DNA of 64,000 nt. It comes from Prevotella sp. GTDB taxonomy: Bacteria; Bacteroidota; Bacteroidia; Bacteroidales; Bacteroidaceae. The translations under genes were made by a program, and so were the position numbers. Positions 8,295-16,176 of this stretch are shown here, piece by piece. The notes beneath the pieces are model-generated. The model did not search any database. It saw nothing but the letters and a program-made list of their open reading frames with translations, and was not told where the DNA came from. The DNA lies in the NCBI GenBank assembly GCA_017428055.1, contig JAFRRN010000034.1, positions 1 through 64,000 on the forward strand, in the 5' to 3' direction. Positions within the stretch are counted from its first letter, which is position 1. Every line of letters starts with the position of its first letter.

Positions 8295-10415
8295 TTAGTC
8301 TAATGAATTTATTACTGTTAGCGCATCTATTGAATTGATTGCATTTTCCGCAATTTCTTTAAGACGTACTTGTTCTTTCGCCCTTATCTTGCGTTCAAAA
8401 GCAACACTATCATCGTCCACAGAATGTATCGTGTCAACGCAAATGTCGTAAAGTTTTGCCGACAGTTTGTTGGGACTTTGGCGTATAATACGACCTATTC
8501 GCTGAACATACTCACGTGGATTTGTACTGGAAGCCATCAATATTCCCACGTCTGCAGTTGGAATGTCTATGCCCTCGTCCATACACTTGATGGCAACGAG
8601 GACCTGATAGTCTCTGGACTTGAACTTCGATATGATATGCTCCCGTTCTGACTTGTTCCCAAAGCGTTTCTCTGCCTTGGTTCCTTCTTTCTCGGTCAAC
8701 TTATGGAAGATGATTCCCCTTGATGCCAGGATATCAAGCACCTCTTGTATTTGTTGGGGTGAGACAAAGATAATCAAGTTCTCTATTCTGCCCTTTACTT
8801 GTAGTTCATCGAGAATCACCTCCAACTGGTTGTATTTTGCAGAAGCATTCCTGATGATGTTTGCCCTCTTCTCCATCATTCGCTCTAATAAGAGAGCTGC
8901 ATCTGGGTTATTATCTTTCTGGTTCCACAGTTTTCTAATCTTTGCGGAGATTTCCTTGTATTGCTCTGTCTCTTCCTCGTTGAGAGAGACCTTGGAAATG
9001 AGATAATGGTAATTGACAAGGAAATGCTTACCTGTCATCGGGTTGTATTCCGTCAACGCATCTTTAATGGTAAACTCAAAATTTGCATTTCCATAGAATG
9101 CCACAAGCTTGGCTGTACCAGCATCATCAAACCAACGGCTTGGAGTGGCACTAAGTCCAATCCTATATTTGTAGCAAGCCAACAATGCCTGTTGGAATTT
9201 TCGTGCTCCCAGCCAATGGGTTTCGTCACCCACAAACAAGACATCTGTACCATTTGGAAGGTTCTGCTGAATCGCATTTGTGAACTTTTCTGATGATGCG
9301 GTATTGTGCGTTGTATATAAGCAGATGTGGTCTGCCATACCAGCTCTGTTCTTCAACAACAACTTAACTAATAATTCATCCCATTTTTGTACAGAACCGT
9401 CAACAATAACACTCTCGTCAAACGACAATTTCTGAGTGTCCACTTCGTCTTTCCATTGCTTGGAAAGTGTGTTCTGCGGAGTGGTTATAATTGTAATGAG
9501 CCGTTTCCTTGTTTCGTTCAAATACTTGATACCAGCTATGGCAGTTCTAGTCTTTCCTGTACCAGTAGCCATTTCGAAGAGCAGCATATAGTCATTAGCC
9601 TTCCATTTGTTCAACGCTTCGGCTTGATAGAAGAACAGTTTCCTGTCGCTCTTGAAATCAAAGCCCTTCATGCGGATGGCACGATATTTCTTCAAAGAAA
9701 TACTTTCCCTGTCAAAATCGGAGGAATAGTGAACTATATTCGACTTAATGGCTGACGGGAGATTATATACCTTCACATTTTTTCGCTCGCCGTTCCATAT
9801 CTCATCGAATCGCTTCTTATCTCTCTCGAAATACTCACAAGCATCCGTCCATTCCTTGAACACTTTAAATTCTTCGTCATTATTGACCCATGCAGATGCA
9901 GTTTCGTTAATGGAGCCACTAAATGACATTTCATTTCCTTCGGTATCTTTTAGTATTCCCACCTTTTGATGGAATAGCCCCTTCTCGGATATTGTTTCGT
10001 TGTCACAGATGCTGCCGTCATCATTAAAGACTACGGCCAATTTCATTTCAAGCAATCCAGAGGCAAGCATCCAGCCAAGAGCCTTAACGTGGTTTTTCTC
10101 AAATTCATTTTCAAGATTTTCCAAATCAAGCCCAAAATCAGATGGTGACAGAGAAGAATCATTTGCGACAATCTTCTTGACGATCTCAATGTCTTCTCCA
10201 TTTAGCCGTGGACTTGTAATAAGCCTCATTCTGCCACCATTAACAATAAAGTCAGCAATGCCACGGGCAGCTACAGCTAGGGATGTGGAGGAAAAGAATC
10301 CTGCAATCCTGTCATACTGCACCGCAGCACCAAGGACTGGCACATAGTAATCCTCTATTATGTCATCTACACCAGATTCATAACATGGTTTAATATGTAA
10401 ATCCTTAAAGCTCAT
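8295..10415 (-). CDS. PLD-type nuclease domain fused to SF2 DEAD/DEAH helicase
   Basis: The N-terminal ~200 residues form a phospholipase-D-like domain with one HKD motif, HQKVGILKD (H149, K151, D157), followed by FSGSINETASAW; such half-sites usually dimerise into a nuclease. A superfamily-2 helicase follows: Walker A ATGTGKT (283-289), DETH box (397-400), motif III SAT (422-424) and arginine-finger motif QRIGRIIRQ (about 638-646). PLD-helicase proteins occur in several phage-defence loci and probably translocate on and cut foreign DNA. Its start overlaps the radical SAM stop by 11 bp. Mokosh systems pair or fuse an RNA helicase with a C-terminal PLD; here the PLD domain is N-terminal. Confidence 0.85.
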   Translation of the reverse strand: MSFKDLHIKPCYESGVDDIIEDYYVPVLGAAVQYDRIAGFFSSTSLAVAARGIADFIVNGGRMRLITSPRLNGEDIEIVKKIVANDSSLSPSDFGLDLENLENEFEKNHVKALGWMLASGLLEMKLAVVFNDDGSICDNETISEKGLFHQKVGILKDTEGNEMSFSGSINETASAWVNNDEEFKVFKEWTDACEYFERDKKRFDEIWNGERKNVKVYNLPSAIKSNIVHYSSDFDRESISLKKYRAIRMKGFDFKSDRKLFFYQAEALNKWKANDYMLLFEMATGTGKTRTAIAGIKYLNETRKRLITIITTPQNTLSKQWKDEVDTQKLSFDESVIVDGSVQKWDELLVKLLLKNRAGMADHICLYTTHNTASSEKFTNAIQQNLPNGTDVLFVGDETHWLGARKFQQALLACYKYRIGLSATPSRWFDDAGTAKLVAFYGNANFEFTIKDALTEYNPMTGKHFLVNYHYLISKVSLNEEETEQYKEISAKIRKLWNQKDNNPDAALLLERMMEKRANIIRNASAKYNQLEVILDELQVKGRIENLIIFVSPQQIQEVLDILASRGIIFHKLTEKEGTKAEKRFGNKSEREHIISKFKSRDYQVLVAIKCMDEGIDIPTADVGILMASSTNPREYVQRIGRIIRQSPNKLSAKLYDICVDTIHSVDDDSVAFERKIRAKEQVRLKEIAENAINSIDALTVINSLD

Positions 10416-12519
10416 AATCTATAGATTCCTTTATTGTCTGAATGATAGTATTGACATTGGAACGCCTCCTTACCTGCGTGGTGTGAGACAATATGCTGAG
10501 TATTTCATCACGTACTTCATCTGTGGCACCAGCCATGAAGTAGTTCTGAATGAAGGGGATGTATAAGCAGAGTTTGGGCAAAATGTTCCTTCTGTCGGAC
10601 TCGCTAAGTTTAACAAAGCAACTGCCCAAAGAATTGGCATTTCCTCGACATTTCTCAAATCGGCAAAGCCCCAGCTGTGCAGCTGTCTTCATGTGGTTTT
10701 CGCCATACTTCTTATCTGCAACATCCTTTCGTTTTTCATCACGAAGCATATAGCCCATCTTGGAATAGTCAACATCATTTATGCCGCAGTTCTGAAGCAT
10801 GTAGGGTACAGTGTAATATGCATCCTTGAAGTCGCTAAACTGCGAGATATCCTTCTTGTCAACCTCCGTTGGCTCAAAGCCATCTTCGATGATTTTCAAT
10901 ATCTCACTGCATTTGTACCTTTTGAGAACTTCCAACAGCAAAGCACTTTTCTTTTCGTCCTCCAAAAGGCTGGCATCCGAATGTGTATAGAACACCTTCA
11001 ACAAGGCTCGTTCGTTTGCGCTATTGCCGATTAGATTATCCCAGAACTCGCTGTTCAAAGTGTACTTCACTCCTTCCAGGGTTATCTCTGTATCACGATA
11101 CCATAAGTTAGAATCTATCATCTGCTTAAACGACATATTGAAAAAAGACAAAAACAAATCTTTGTGTTCCTTGAATTGGTTCAGGAAGTCCACTACAGTC
11201 CTTAGAGGTGTGGATATTCCAATTTCTTTGTAGTACCCGTTATTATAGTCCTCCATGAATTCTTCATAAGTTTTCAGCCGTGACGGTTCGCGGCCAAGGG
11301 TATGTTCTTCCCAGAAGGTCTGGTTCTTATAGCAGAACTGCCAGAAGGAAAGGTTGCGAAAGAAGCCGGGCTGGTTACACCAGCGGGCTATCTGCACATA
11401 GATATTGGGCAGTGGAGCCTTCTTGTAATCTTCATGGCGCATGATGTACGGAAGGCATCCGTATCTCATCAGCACACAGATACGCATGAAAATCTCAGCA
11501 ATGTCCAATTGGAATTTCTTGTATTCATTCTCCGATTGATGGAAACCACAGAACAGATAGAACTTCGTTTCTTTCTTGGGACAATAATGCTTCCATATTT
11601 TCAGGGCTCTAACTATGAGTTTGCGGTCAAACCAGTTGTCAAAGGCAAAGATGAAGTCGCCATGATAGTTCGCACTTGCCAACTTTCTTGCCATATCCTC
11701 ACCACGTTTGTGTTGTGCCAGCAATCGTTCGTCAAGTCCCTGTCGGAACTGGAAAGGTCGTTTCGTTGCTATCAGCTCGTCGAGCAATGGTTCCCAATAG
11801 GGCGAAGCCAGGAAGTTGTCATCCCAGAGGTAGATGTAAGGGCGCTTCAACTTTCCTGTTGTCTCGTCAATCTCATTGTCAAGGAAATCGCTTAGTTTGG
11901 AGTACGGCATGGCCTTGCGTTCCAACTTGTTCACGCAGAACGGACAGCGACGGAAACAGCCACGCGTCAAGAAACCAATAGAGTATTCCTTGTAGTCCTT
12001 GTAGTACGCATCCGATGCCTTCACGTTCTCCATCACGCTGACGAAATCATCATACAGGTGATAGTCAGGCATCTGTGTCTGCATGTTAATACCATAGCCA
12101 CCAGACTTATTCTTAAGCGTATTCAGGAATGCATCTTTCTCCAACCGTTGCATATCCTCTTCACGTTTCTCAGCAAATCCTTCTTCTACAGAAAGATTCG
12201 CATAAGTGCCAGTACCACCCATGCGGACTCGCTTTGAGAGTTTCTTGTCGTTGAGAAGAGTCGTTAGCACAAGTGGAGGGTCATCGATGGTAAAGGTAAA
12301 AACGCATGAGACATAGAAGTAGTCGTACTTCTGCAACTCCTCGAAGTTGCTTTCATTCGTAATCAGTTCATAGCAGCAGGCATCGTCAGTATAGCCACGT
12401 ACATAACCATTATCCCTGAAATATCCGGCAATCTTCAATAGCGCAAGGTTAGGGTGCCGTGTCCCGTTGCATAACAGGTCGGCATCCACAAGCCCTATCT
12501 TTATCTTTCTTCTCGCCAT
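10405..12519 (-). CDS. Radical SAM enzyme with B12-binding-like N-terminal fold
   Basis: Fe-S/S-adenosylmethionine enzyme. The N-terminus (1-150, starting KIKIGLVDADLL then HPNLALLKIAGYF) resembles the Rossmann-like cobalamin-binding domain of class-B radical SAM proteins, but I see no DxHxxG cobalamin ligand. The cluster motif is CFRRCPFC (C188, C192, C195; CX3CX2C) preceded by IGFLTRG, followed by a TIM-barrel-like region (YIYLWDDNFL, FRQGLDERLL). A large C-terminal extension (about 400-704) includes a cysteine group near 620-640 (LCRFEKC, then SCF) that could hold a further metal centre. Substrate unknown. It overlaps the helicase by 11 bp and starts 5 bp after the 95-aa gene, so it belongs to the same operon. 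Confidence 0.85.
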   Translation of the reverse strand: MARRKIKIGLVDADLLCNGTRHPNLALLKIAGYFRDNGYVRGYTDDACCYELITNESNFEELQKYDYFYVSCVFTFTIDDPPLVLTTLLNDKKLSKRVRMGGTGTYANLSVEEGFAEKREEDMQRLEKDAFLNTLKNKSGGYGINMQTQMPDYHLYDDFVSVMENVKASDAYYKDYKEYSIGFLTRGCFRRCPFCVNKLERKAMPYSKLSDFLDNEIDETTGKLKRPYIYLWDDNFLASPYWEPLLDELIATKRPFQFRQGLDERLLAQHKRGEDMARKLASANYHGDFIFAFDNWFDRKLIVRALKIWKHYCPKKETKFYLFCGFHQSENEYKKFQLDIAEIFMRICVLMRYGCLPYIMRHEDYKKAPLPNIYVQIARWCNQPGFFRNLSFWQFCYKNQTFWEEHTLGREPSRLKTYEEFMEDYNNGYYKEIGISTPLRTVVDFLNQFKEHKDLFLSFFNMSFKQMIDSNLWYRDTEITLEGVKYTLNSEFWDNLIGNSANERALLKVFYTHSDASLLEDEKKSALLLEVLKRYKCSEILKIIEDGFEPTEVDKKDISQFSDFKDAYYTVPYMLQNCGINDVDYSKMGYMLRDEKRKDVADKKYGENHMKTAAQLGLCRFEKCRGNANSLGSCFVKLSESDRRNILPKLCLYIPFIQNYFMAGATDEVRDEILSILSHTTQVRRRSNVNTIIQTIKESIDYEL

Positions 12520-12524
12520 CTATT

Positions 12525-12812
12525 TCAGTTAACCATAAAATCGTTCTTATTCAGGCAGACAAGATAGTCATCGCCTACCAATACAAGAATATCGGTTTCT
12601 GGTTTTGACCAGTTTGCCAATTCTTCGAATCCCATATCCAACGCCTCCTTTGGATGAACCTCACGCCATCCATCTTTGACTGCAACCTCATTCAGCTTCT
12701 TGGCGATATCTTCTTCCACTAAGTCTATCAGGCTCATCCACTCCTGATACATCCCCCCAATGGGTATCTTTATGCTTGCTTTTTCCATGATTTCGTTCAT
12801 TCTTACAAACAT
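12525..12812 (-). CDS. Small hypothetical protein of the radical SAM operon
   Basis: A 95-residue acidic protein, not recognised. The N-terminus (MNEIMEKASIKIPI) is followed by a helical segment (about 20-45, EWMSLIDLVEEDIAKKLNE) and a beta-rich end (ETDILVLVGDDYLVCLNKNDF). It begins 2 bp after the XRE regulator stop and ends 5 bp before the radical SAM gene. It could be an accessory factor or substrate peptide of the radical SAM enzyme, since small proteins directly upstream of such enzymes are often substrates; it lacks the glycine leader or repeated Cys/Ser pattern of known peptide substrates, so I regard this as a weak idea. Confidence 0.7.
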   Translation of the reverse strand: MFVRMNEIMEKASIKIPIGGMYQEWMSLIDLVEEDIAKKLNEVAVKDGWREVHPKEALDMGFEELANWSKPETDILVLVGDDYLVCLNKNDFMVN

Positions 12813-12814
12813 TT

Positions 12815-13042
12815 TTAAAAGTTTTGCGACAAGAGAAATTGTTTATACTCTCTAACCAACAATTCTTTGATGTCAACTTCCAATAGATCTGCAATCTTTA
12901 GCAAACATGCGACATCAGGTTGAGAAGAGTTCGTGCACCATTTGCTGACAGTGGAAGGATTCACATCCAACTGTTGCGACAGCCATCGGGCTGTGCGCTT
13001 CTTTTCAACCAATACCAGTTTTATTCGGTTTATATCTTCCAT
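12815..13042 (-). CDS. XRE-family helix-turn-helix regulator
   Basis: First gene of the operon. ATG at 13042 is preferred (MEDINRIKLVLVEKKRTARW) because the longer frame begins with TTG at 13063, inside the predicted -7 box. The 75-residue protein is essentially one Cro/CI-type domain: WLSQQLDVN (helix 2) and PSTVSKWCTN (recognition helix), then LLKIADLLEVDIKELL. This regulator type heads many Bacteroidales restriction and defence operons. It probably autoregulates the downstream genes. Confidence 0.85.
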   Translation of the reverse strand: MEDINRIKLVLVEKKRTARWLSQQLDVNPSTVSKWCTNSSQPDVACLLKIADLLEVDIKELLVREYKQFLLSQNF

Positions 13043-13060
13043 ATTAGAACTTTTAATGTC

Positions 13061-13068
13061 CAAAGGTA
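13061..13068 (-). promoter_or_regulatory. -7 promoter box for the defence-like operon
   Basis: On the minus strand TACCTTTG fits TAnnTTTG, placing the transcript start near 13056 and the XRE start codon (13042) about 15 nt downstream. The upstream -33 element is poor (AATTG rather than TTTG), as expected for a regulated promoter. Confidence 0.5.
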
Positions 13069-13319
13069 ATGATTTATTTTCAATTATTTGCTATTCCAAC
13101 AAAATAATCGTTGTATATCGGCATTTTTTTTGTATTTTTAAAGAGGATTTGGCTTTCATTGACAAATTTGACACAATATTAATAATGTGCGTAGTGGTAA
13201 AGGTTTCTGATAAAAGTTGTACGGAAAGACAGATTGCCATTTTATCTAATATAGATAACTTTGTTCCTCGTTAATACTCTATGAGACTGTGTGACAGAAA
13301 AAGGGAAACTGAAACAAAA

Positions 13320-13340
13320 TGTTTACGCATTGTTTACGCA
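13320..13340. repeat. Two direct repeats TGTTTACGCA, 11-bp period
   Basis: TGTTTACGCA occurs at 13320-13329 and 13331-13340, just beyond the 3' end of the tRNA-Met gene and at the outer edge of the accessory region. Close direct repeats of this kind are typical of integrase or excisionase arm sites, so this may mark an element end. No second copy of a core site can be tested because the other end lies outside the window. Confidence 0.35.
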
Positions 13341-13344
13341 GACA

Positions 13345-13380
13345 TGAAAAAAGCACTTGCGAGAAACTCGTAAGTGCTTG
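13345..13380 (-). terminator. Rho-independent terminator of tRNA-Met
   Basis: AAGCACTTGCGAG (13351-13363) pairs with CTCGTAAGTGCTT (13367-13379) through a 3-nt loop, with one G-T wobble. Read on the minus strand it is followed by TTTTTT, and it lies 11 bp downstream of the tRNA 3' end. Confidence 0.8.
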
Positions 13381-13390
13381 ATTTTCAGTG

Positions 13391-13464
13391 TGGACCAGCC
13401 AGGGCTTGAACCTGGGACCTCCAGATTATGAGTCTGTTGCTCTAACCAACTGAGCTACAAGTCC
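13391..13464 (-). tRNA. tRNA-Met (CAU), elongator type
   Basis: The complement begins GGACTTGTAGCTCAGTTGG and folds as a cloverleaf: acceptor GGACTTG/CTGGTCC (with G-T and one mismatch), D-arm AGCTCAG..GAGC, anticodon stem CAGAC/TCTGG (A-C-free outer pairs) with loop containing CAT, and T-arm with GTTCAAGC. Discriminator base is A; CCA is not encoded (CAC follows). The body resembles elongator Met rather than initiator (no C1-A72 mismatch) or tRNA-Ile2. Its 3' end faces the accessory region, the usual side for integration. Confidence 0.9.
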
Positions 13465-13476
13465 ATAATTAATTTG

Positions 13477-13508
13477 CAAAATTACATGAAATAAATGACT
13501 TTTGCAAA
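13477..13508 (-). promoter_or_regulatory. Promoter of tRNA-Met
   Basis: On the minus strand a -33 TTTG (complement of 13505-13508) and a -7 TAATTTTG (complement of 13477-13484) are separated by exactly 20 bp, matching the Bacteroidetes primary sigma consensus. The start would be about 8-10 nt before the mature tRNA. Nothing else is evident up to 13741. Confidence 0.75.
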
Positions 13509-13741
13509 CTATTTCCGAAAAAAAATTCACATTATGTAATTATTGTCTCCGTTATTGTCTCCGTTGTATAGAGTTTATTGTCTCGTTTGCCATTTCTTAT
13601 AACTTTAGACGGAAAAGCTCGCCTTGGCGTTCAGCCAACATGATAGACTGTGAGATAATGACCCACATTCAAGATAGAAGTGCAATCATGAGATAAGTTG
13701 TTCCTTTTACTTTTTCTCTTTGCGAGGCTATATTTCCCGTT

Positions 13742-16159
13742 CTATTCAGACAATATCATTTCCACCAATGCTGTCACATCTGTGATGTTGATATCGCCGT
13801 CCCTGTTGACATCTGCCGCTTTCTTGATGAACACAGCAGGCTGTTTGTCCAGGACATAATCCACCATGCAAATGACATCGACGATATTAACTTGGCCGTC
13901 GTTGTTGACATCGCCCAATAACACGTTATCGCTATATGTAAGCGTGATATCATCCACCCATACACTGGCTTCCGTTGCCCCTGAACCTGTGATGAAACCG
14001 AATGACAAGCTGAAGAACGTTGGCTCAGACACTTCTATCTCGTATGTTCGCTCCGTCCATGTATCGCTGGTGGGTTTGACCGAAACGGGCGATGAACTTC
14101 CTAACTGATAATAATTCAAATCGACATTCATGTTAGCACCGCTATTATCAGACTTGATAAAGAACTTCAATTCATACTTACCCGTGGGAATCATCGTCTC
14201 TTTTAGGATTTGCAAATGTGGGGTTGCTGGCGACTCTGCCCATTTCTCACGCAAGCGGACATAGTTGGAGCCTCCGTCATGTGGGCTGGCGTTGTTACGT
14301 GTCAGGTAGGCATATTGCTTGTTGTAGTCTGTGGCATCGGAACTGAACGTGGTTGTCCACCCTACTTGGTTATAGACATTTGGCCAAGCATCGTCTATCT
14401 GTGTGCCGTTGGCACTTTCGAAGTCGAGGTTTTCACCAAGGAAATGGTTGGCACCCACCTCGAAGTCGTCGAACTGGGTGGCGGCATACGCCTCAAACGC
14501 ATCATCCAAGGCATTGATGGCCTCCTGCACCTTGGTGTCATCGTCGGTGTACTCGGTATTGGTATTGTACGTTGTGCAAGCAACTGACAGGTTGGCATCG
14601 CCAAAGGAATTGTTGCCATTGAGCAATGACAGATAGCCGTTGAACAAGTGGATGCTTGCATCGGTGGCAACCATTTGGTCTTCCAATGCCTGGGCGCGGG
14701 TCTCAAACTCCGAAAGTAAAGATATGTCGTCAAAGGCTTCCGTTACGTCCATCACCTTTGCCAACAAGTCAGTCCATGCCTTGGCACTCATCGTGATACG
14801 ACCATAGTTGGTGCCATCCACAAGGTTGTAGTCTTTCTCAAAGCGTTCCAAGGCGGAGAGCATCCTGATGCGGCTTGCCTTGGCAGCGGCTATTTGTGCC
14901 TGTGCCGTGCTGATGGCGTTGGGGAGGGTTGTCGAAGTCACGATATTCAAGTCAGACTCCGTATTGGCAGCGTTGCCAGCATCTATCGCCAATAGGAGAG
15001 CAGTCTTCTGCTCGGCGGTGAGATATGGTGCGTCGTTGCCGTCAAGGATGGCTTGCGCCTCTGCCACATACCCATCGCGTAAGTCTTTCAAAGCCTCCAA
15101 GGGGTCGCCATAGAAGAGGAGGGAGAATCGGTCGAAAGCAATCCAGTTGCCTGTGCATCCATCAAGCTTGATGCCGAGGGTGAGGGTGCCGTCTGTCACG
15201 TTGGCGCGAACCTTATATAGGTTATTAGTGCTGACTTCCGTCTGGTTATTGTTGGCGGTGACAAACATGCCTGTCCCCCCGGCACTGCTATTGTATTGTT
15301 CGAGGTTTTGCGCATAGACAGAGACCTCATACAATCCATCCTCCAGGTTGGAGAGGGTCTGGGTGAATGTACCGTTGGAAAGCCCACCTTGGTTGCTTGG
15401 CTGCCATCGTTCGACAAAACCGATACCAGCCTTGTTGCCAAAATTATTGTTGTTGGCATAGCCACCGCCAGCTGAAGAAGTCCAACCGGTAGCATCACGG
15501 AATTCAAATCCCGAATTGGTAATAGCGTATGTCACATCGGTTGGCGAACTCACCGATGCCAAGTCATTCATATCAAACAGCTCAAACATACCGGCGATGC
15601 ACCATGAGCGCATCTCGTCGAATGTGCCGACGATACCAATTTCTATTGTAGTGTTGTCGGCATCAATGGTAAATTCCACTACGTTGCGGTACATCTTCGA
15701 GTCAAAGCAGTTGGCACCTTCAGCTTGGCTATTAGCATAACCAGTTGGCGTGATGCTGCCTAATGTCTTGATGGCGACTTGGGTACTTCCTGCCTTTAAG
15801 TAAGCCAACGACTTTGAGTTATCGGTGTTGTGGTATTCCCCTTGACGGAAGAAGGAATAGTTCACCAAACGGTAATTTCCCTTGGGCAAAGTGATATTCT
15901 GTGTCAAGGAATAGGATGTCACGCCGAGTGAGCCCCATCCCGCGTATGCCTCCGTGGCATAGCCAACGGTATTATTGCCTTGTTGGGGAGTGTTGAAGTT
16001 GCTGACTGTCCATCCGGCAGTACCGTTGGATAGTTTTGCATTTGTGATATATTGGCTCGTGACGTCTTTCTGCGCCCTTGCATTACCAGCAAAACAGAGT
16101 AGTGCGAATGTCACGATGATCAAATGATATGTTCTTTTCATACGTTTGTTTCCTTTCAT
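13742..16159 (-). CDS. Exported multidomain protein with dockerin-like tail
   Basis: Secreted or surface protein of unknown function. Signal peptide MKRTYHLIIVTFALLCFAG..ARAQ; a second ATG at 16141 gives a more compact signal. Two beta-sandwich, carbohydrate-binding-like segments follow (ITNAKLSNGTAGWTVSN near 38 and ITNSGFEFRDATGW near 212), each with a buried-aromatic pattern, then a helical linker (about 360-560), a third sandwich (about 575-735) and a C-terminal dockerin-like pair of calcium loops, DVNNDGQVNIVDV and DVNRDGDINITDV. No catalytic motif seen. It lies 17 bp after the metallophosphoesterase and shares tail architecture with the 1336-aa protein, so the three genes probably form an operon. 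Confidence 0.75.
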   Translation of the reverse strand: MKGNKRMKRTYHLIIVTFALLCFAGNARAQKDVTSQYITNAKLSNGTAGWTVSNFNTPQQGNNTVGYATEAYAGWGSLGVTSYSLTQNITLPKGNYRLVNYSFFRQGEYHNTDNSKSLAYLKAGSTQVAIKTLGSITPTGYANSQAEGANCFDSKMYRNVVEFTIDADNTTIEIGIVGTFDEMRSWCIAGMFELFDMNDLASVSSPTDVTYAITNSGFEFRDATGWTSSAGGGYANNNNFGNKAGIGFVERWQPSNQGGLSNGTFTQTLSNLEDGLYEVSVYAQNLEQYNSSAGGTGMFVTANNNQTEVSTNNLYKVRANVTDGTLTLGIKLDGCTGNWIAFDRFSLLFYGDPLEALKDLRDGYVAEAQAILDGNDAPYLTAEQKTALLLAIDAGNAANTESDLNIVTSTTLPNAISTAQAQIAAAKASRIRMLSALERFEKDYNLVDGTNYGRITMSAKAWTDLLAKVMDVTEAFDDISLLSEFETRAQALEDQMVATDASIHLFNGYLSLLNGNNSFGDANLSVACTTYNTNTEYTDDDTKVQEAINALDDAFEAYAATQFDDFEVGANHFLGENLDFESANGTQIDDAWPNVYNQVGWTTTFSSDATDYNKQYAYLTRNNASPHDGGSNYVRLREKWAESPATPHLQILKETMIPTGKYELKFFIKSDNSGANMNVDLNYYQLGSSSPVSVKPTSDTWTERTYEIEVSEPTFFSLSFGFITGSGATEASVWVDDITLTYSDNVLLGDVNNDGQVNIVDVICMVDYVLDKQPAVFIKKAADVNRDGDINITDVTALVEMILSE

Positions 16160-16176
16160 GTCGTTTTGTTAGTAAT

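Noticed and set aside
11302-11895. 197-codon plus-strand frame opposite the radical SAM gene
   Set aside because: Lies wholly antisense to a gene with clear motifs and has no family-like pattern.
4645-13042. Classical Dnd phosphorothioation system
   Set aside because: Only a DndD-like ATPase and a weakly DndE-like small protein are present; no DndA, DndB, DndC or DUF4007 gene.
13391-13464. tRNA-Ile2 (CAU) or initiator tRNA
   Set aside because: Body sequence and acceptor pairing resemble elongator Met; initiator features are missing, though Ile2 cannot be wholly excluded.
13502-13696. 64-codon plus-strand frame after tRNA-Met
   Set aside because: Begins in the tRNA promoter region and lacks protein-like composition or start signals.
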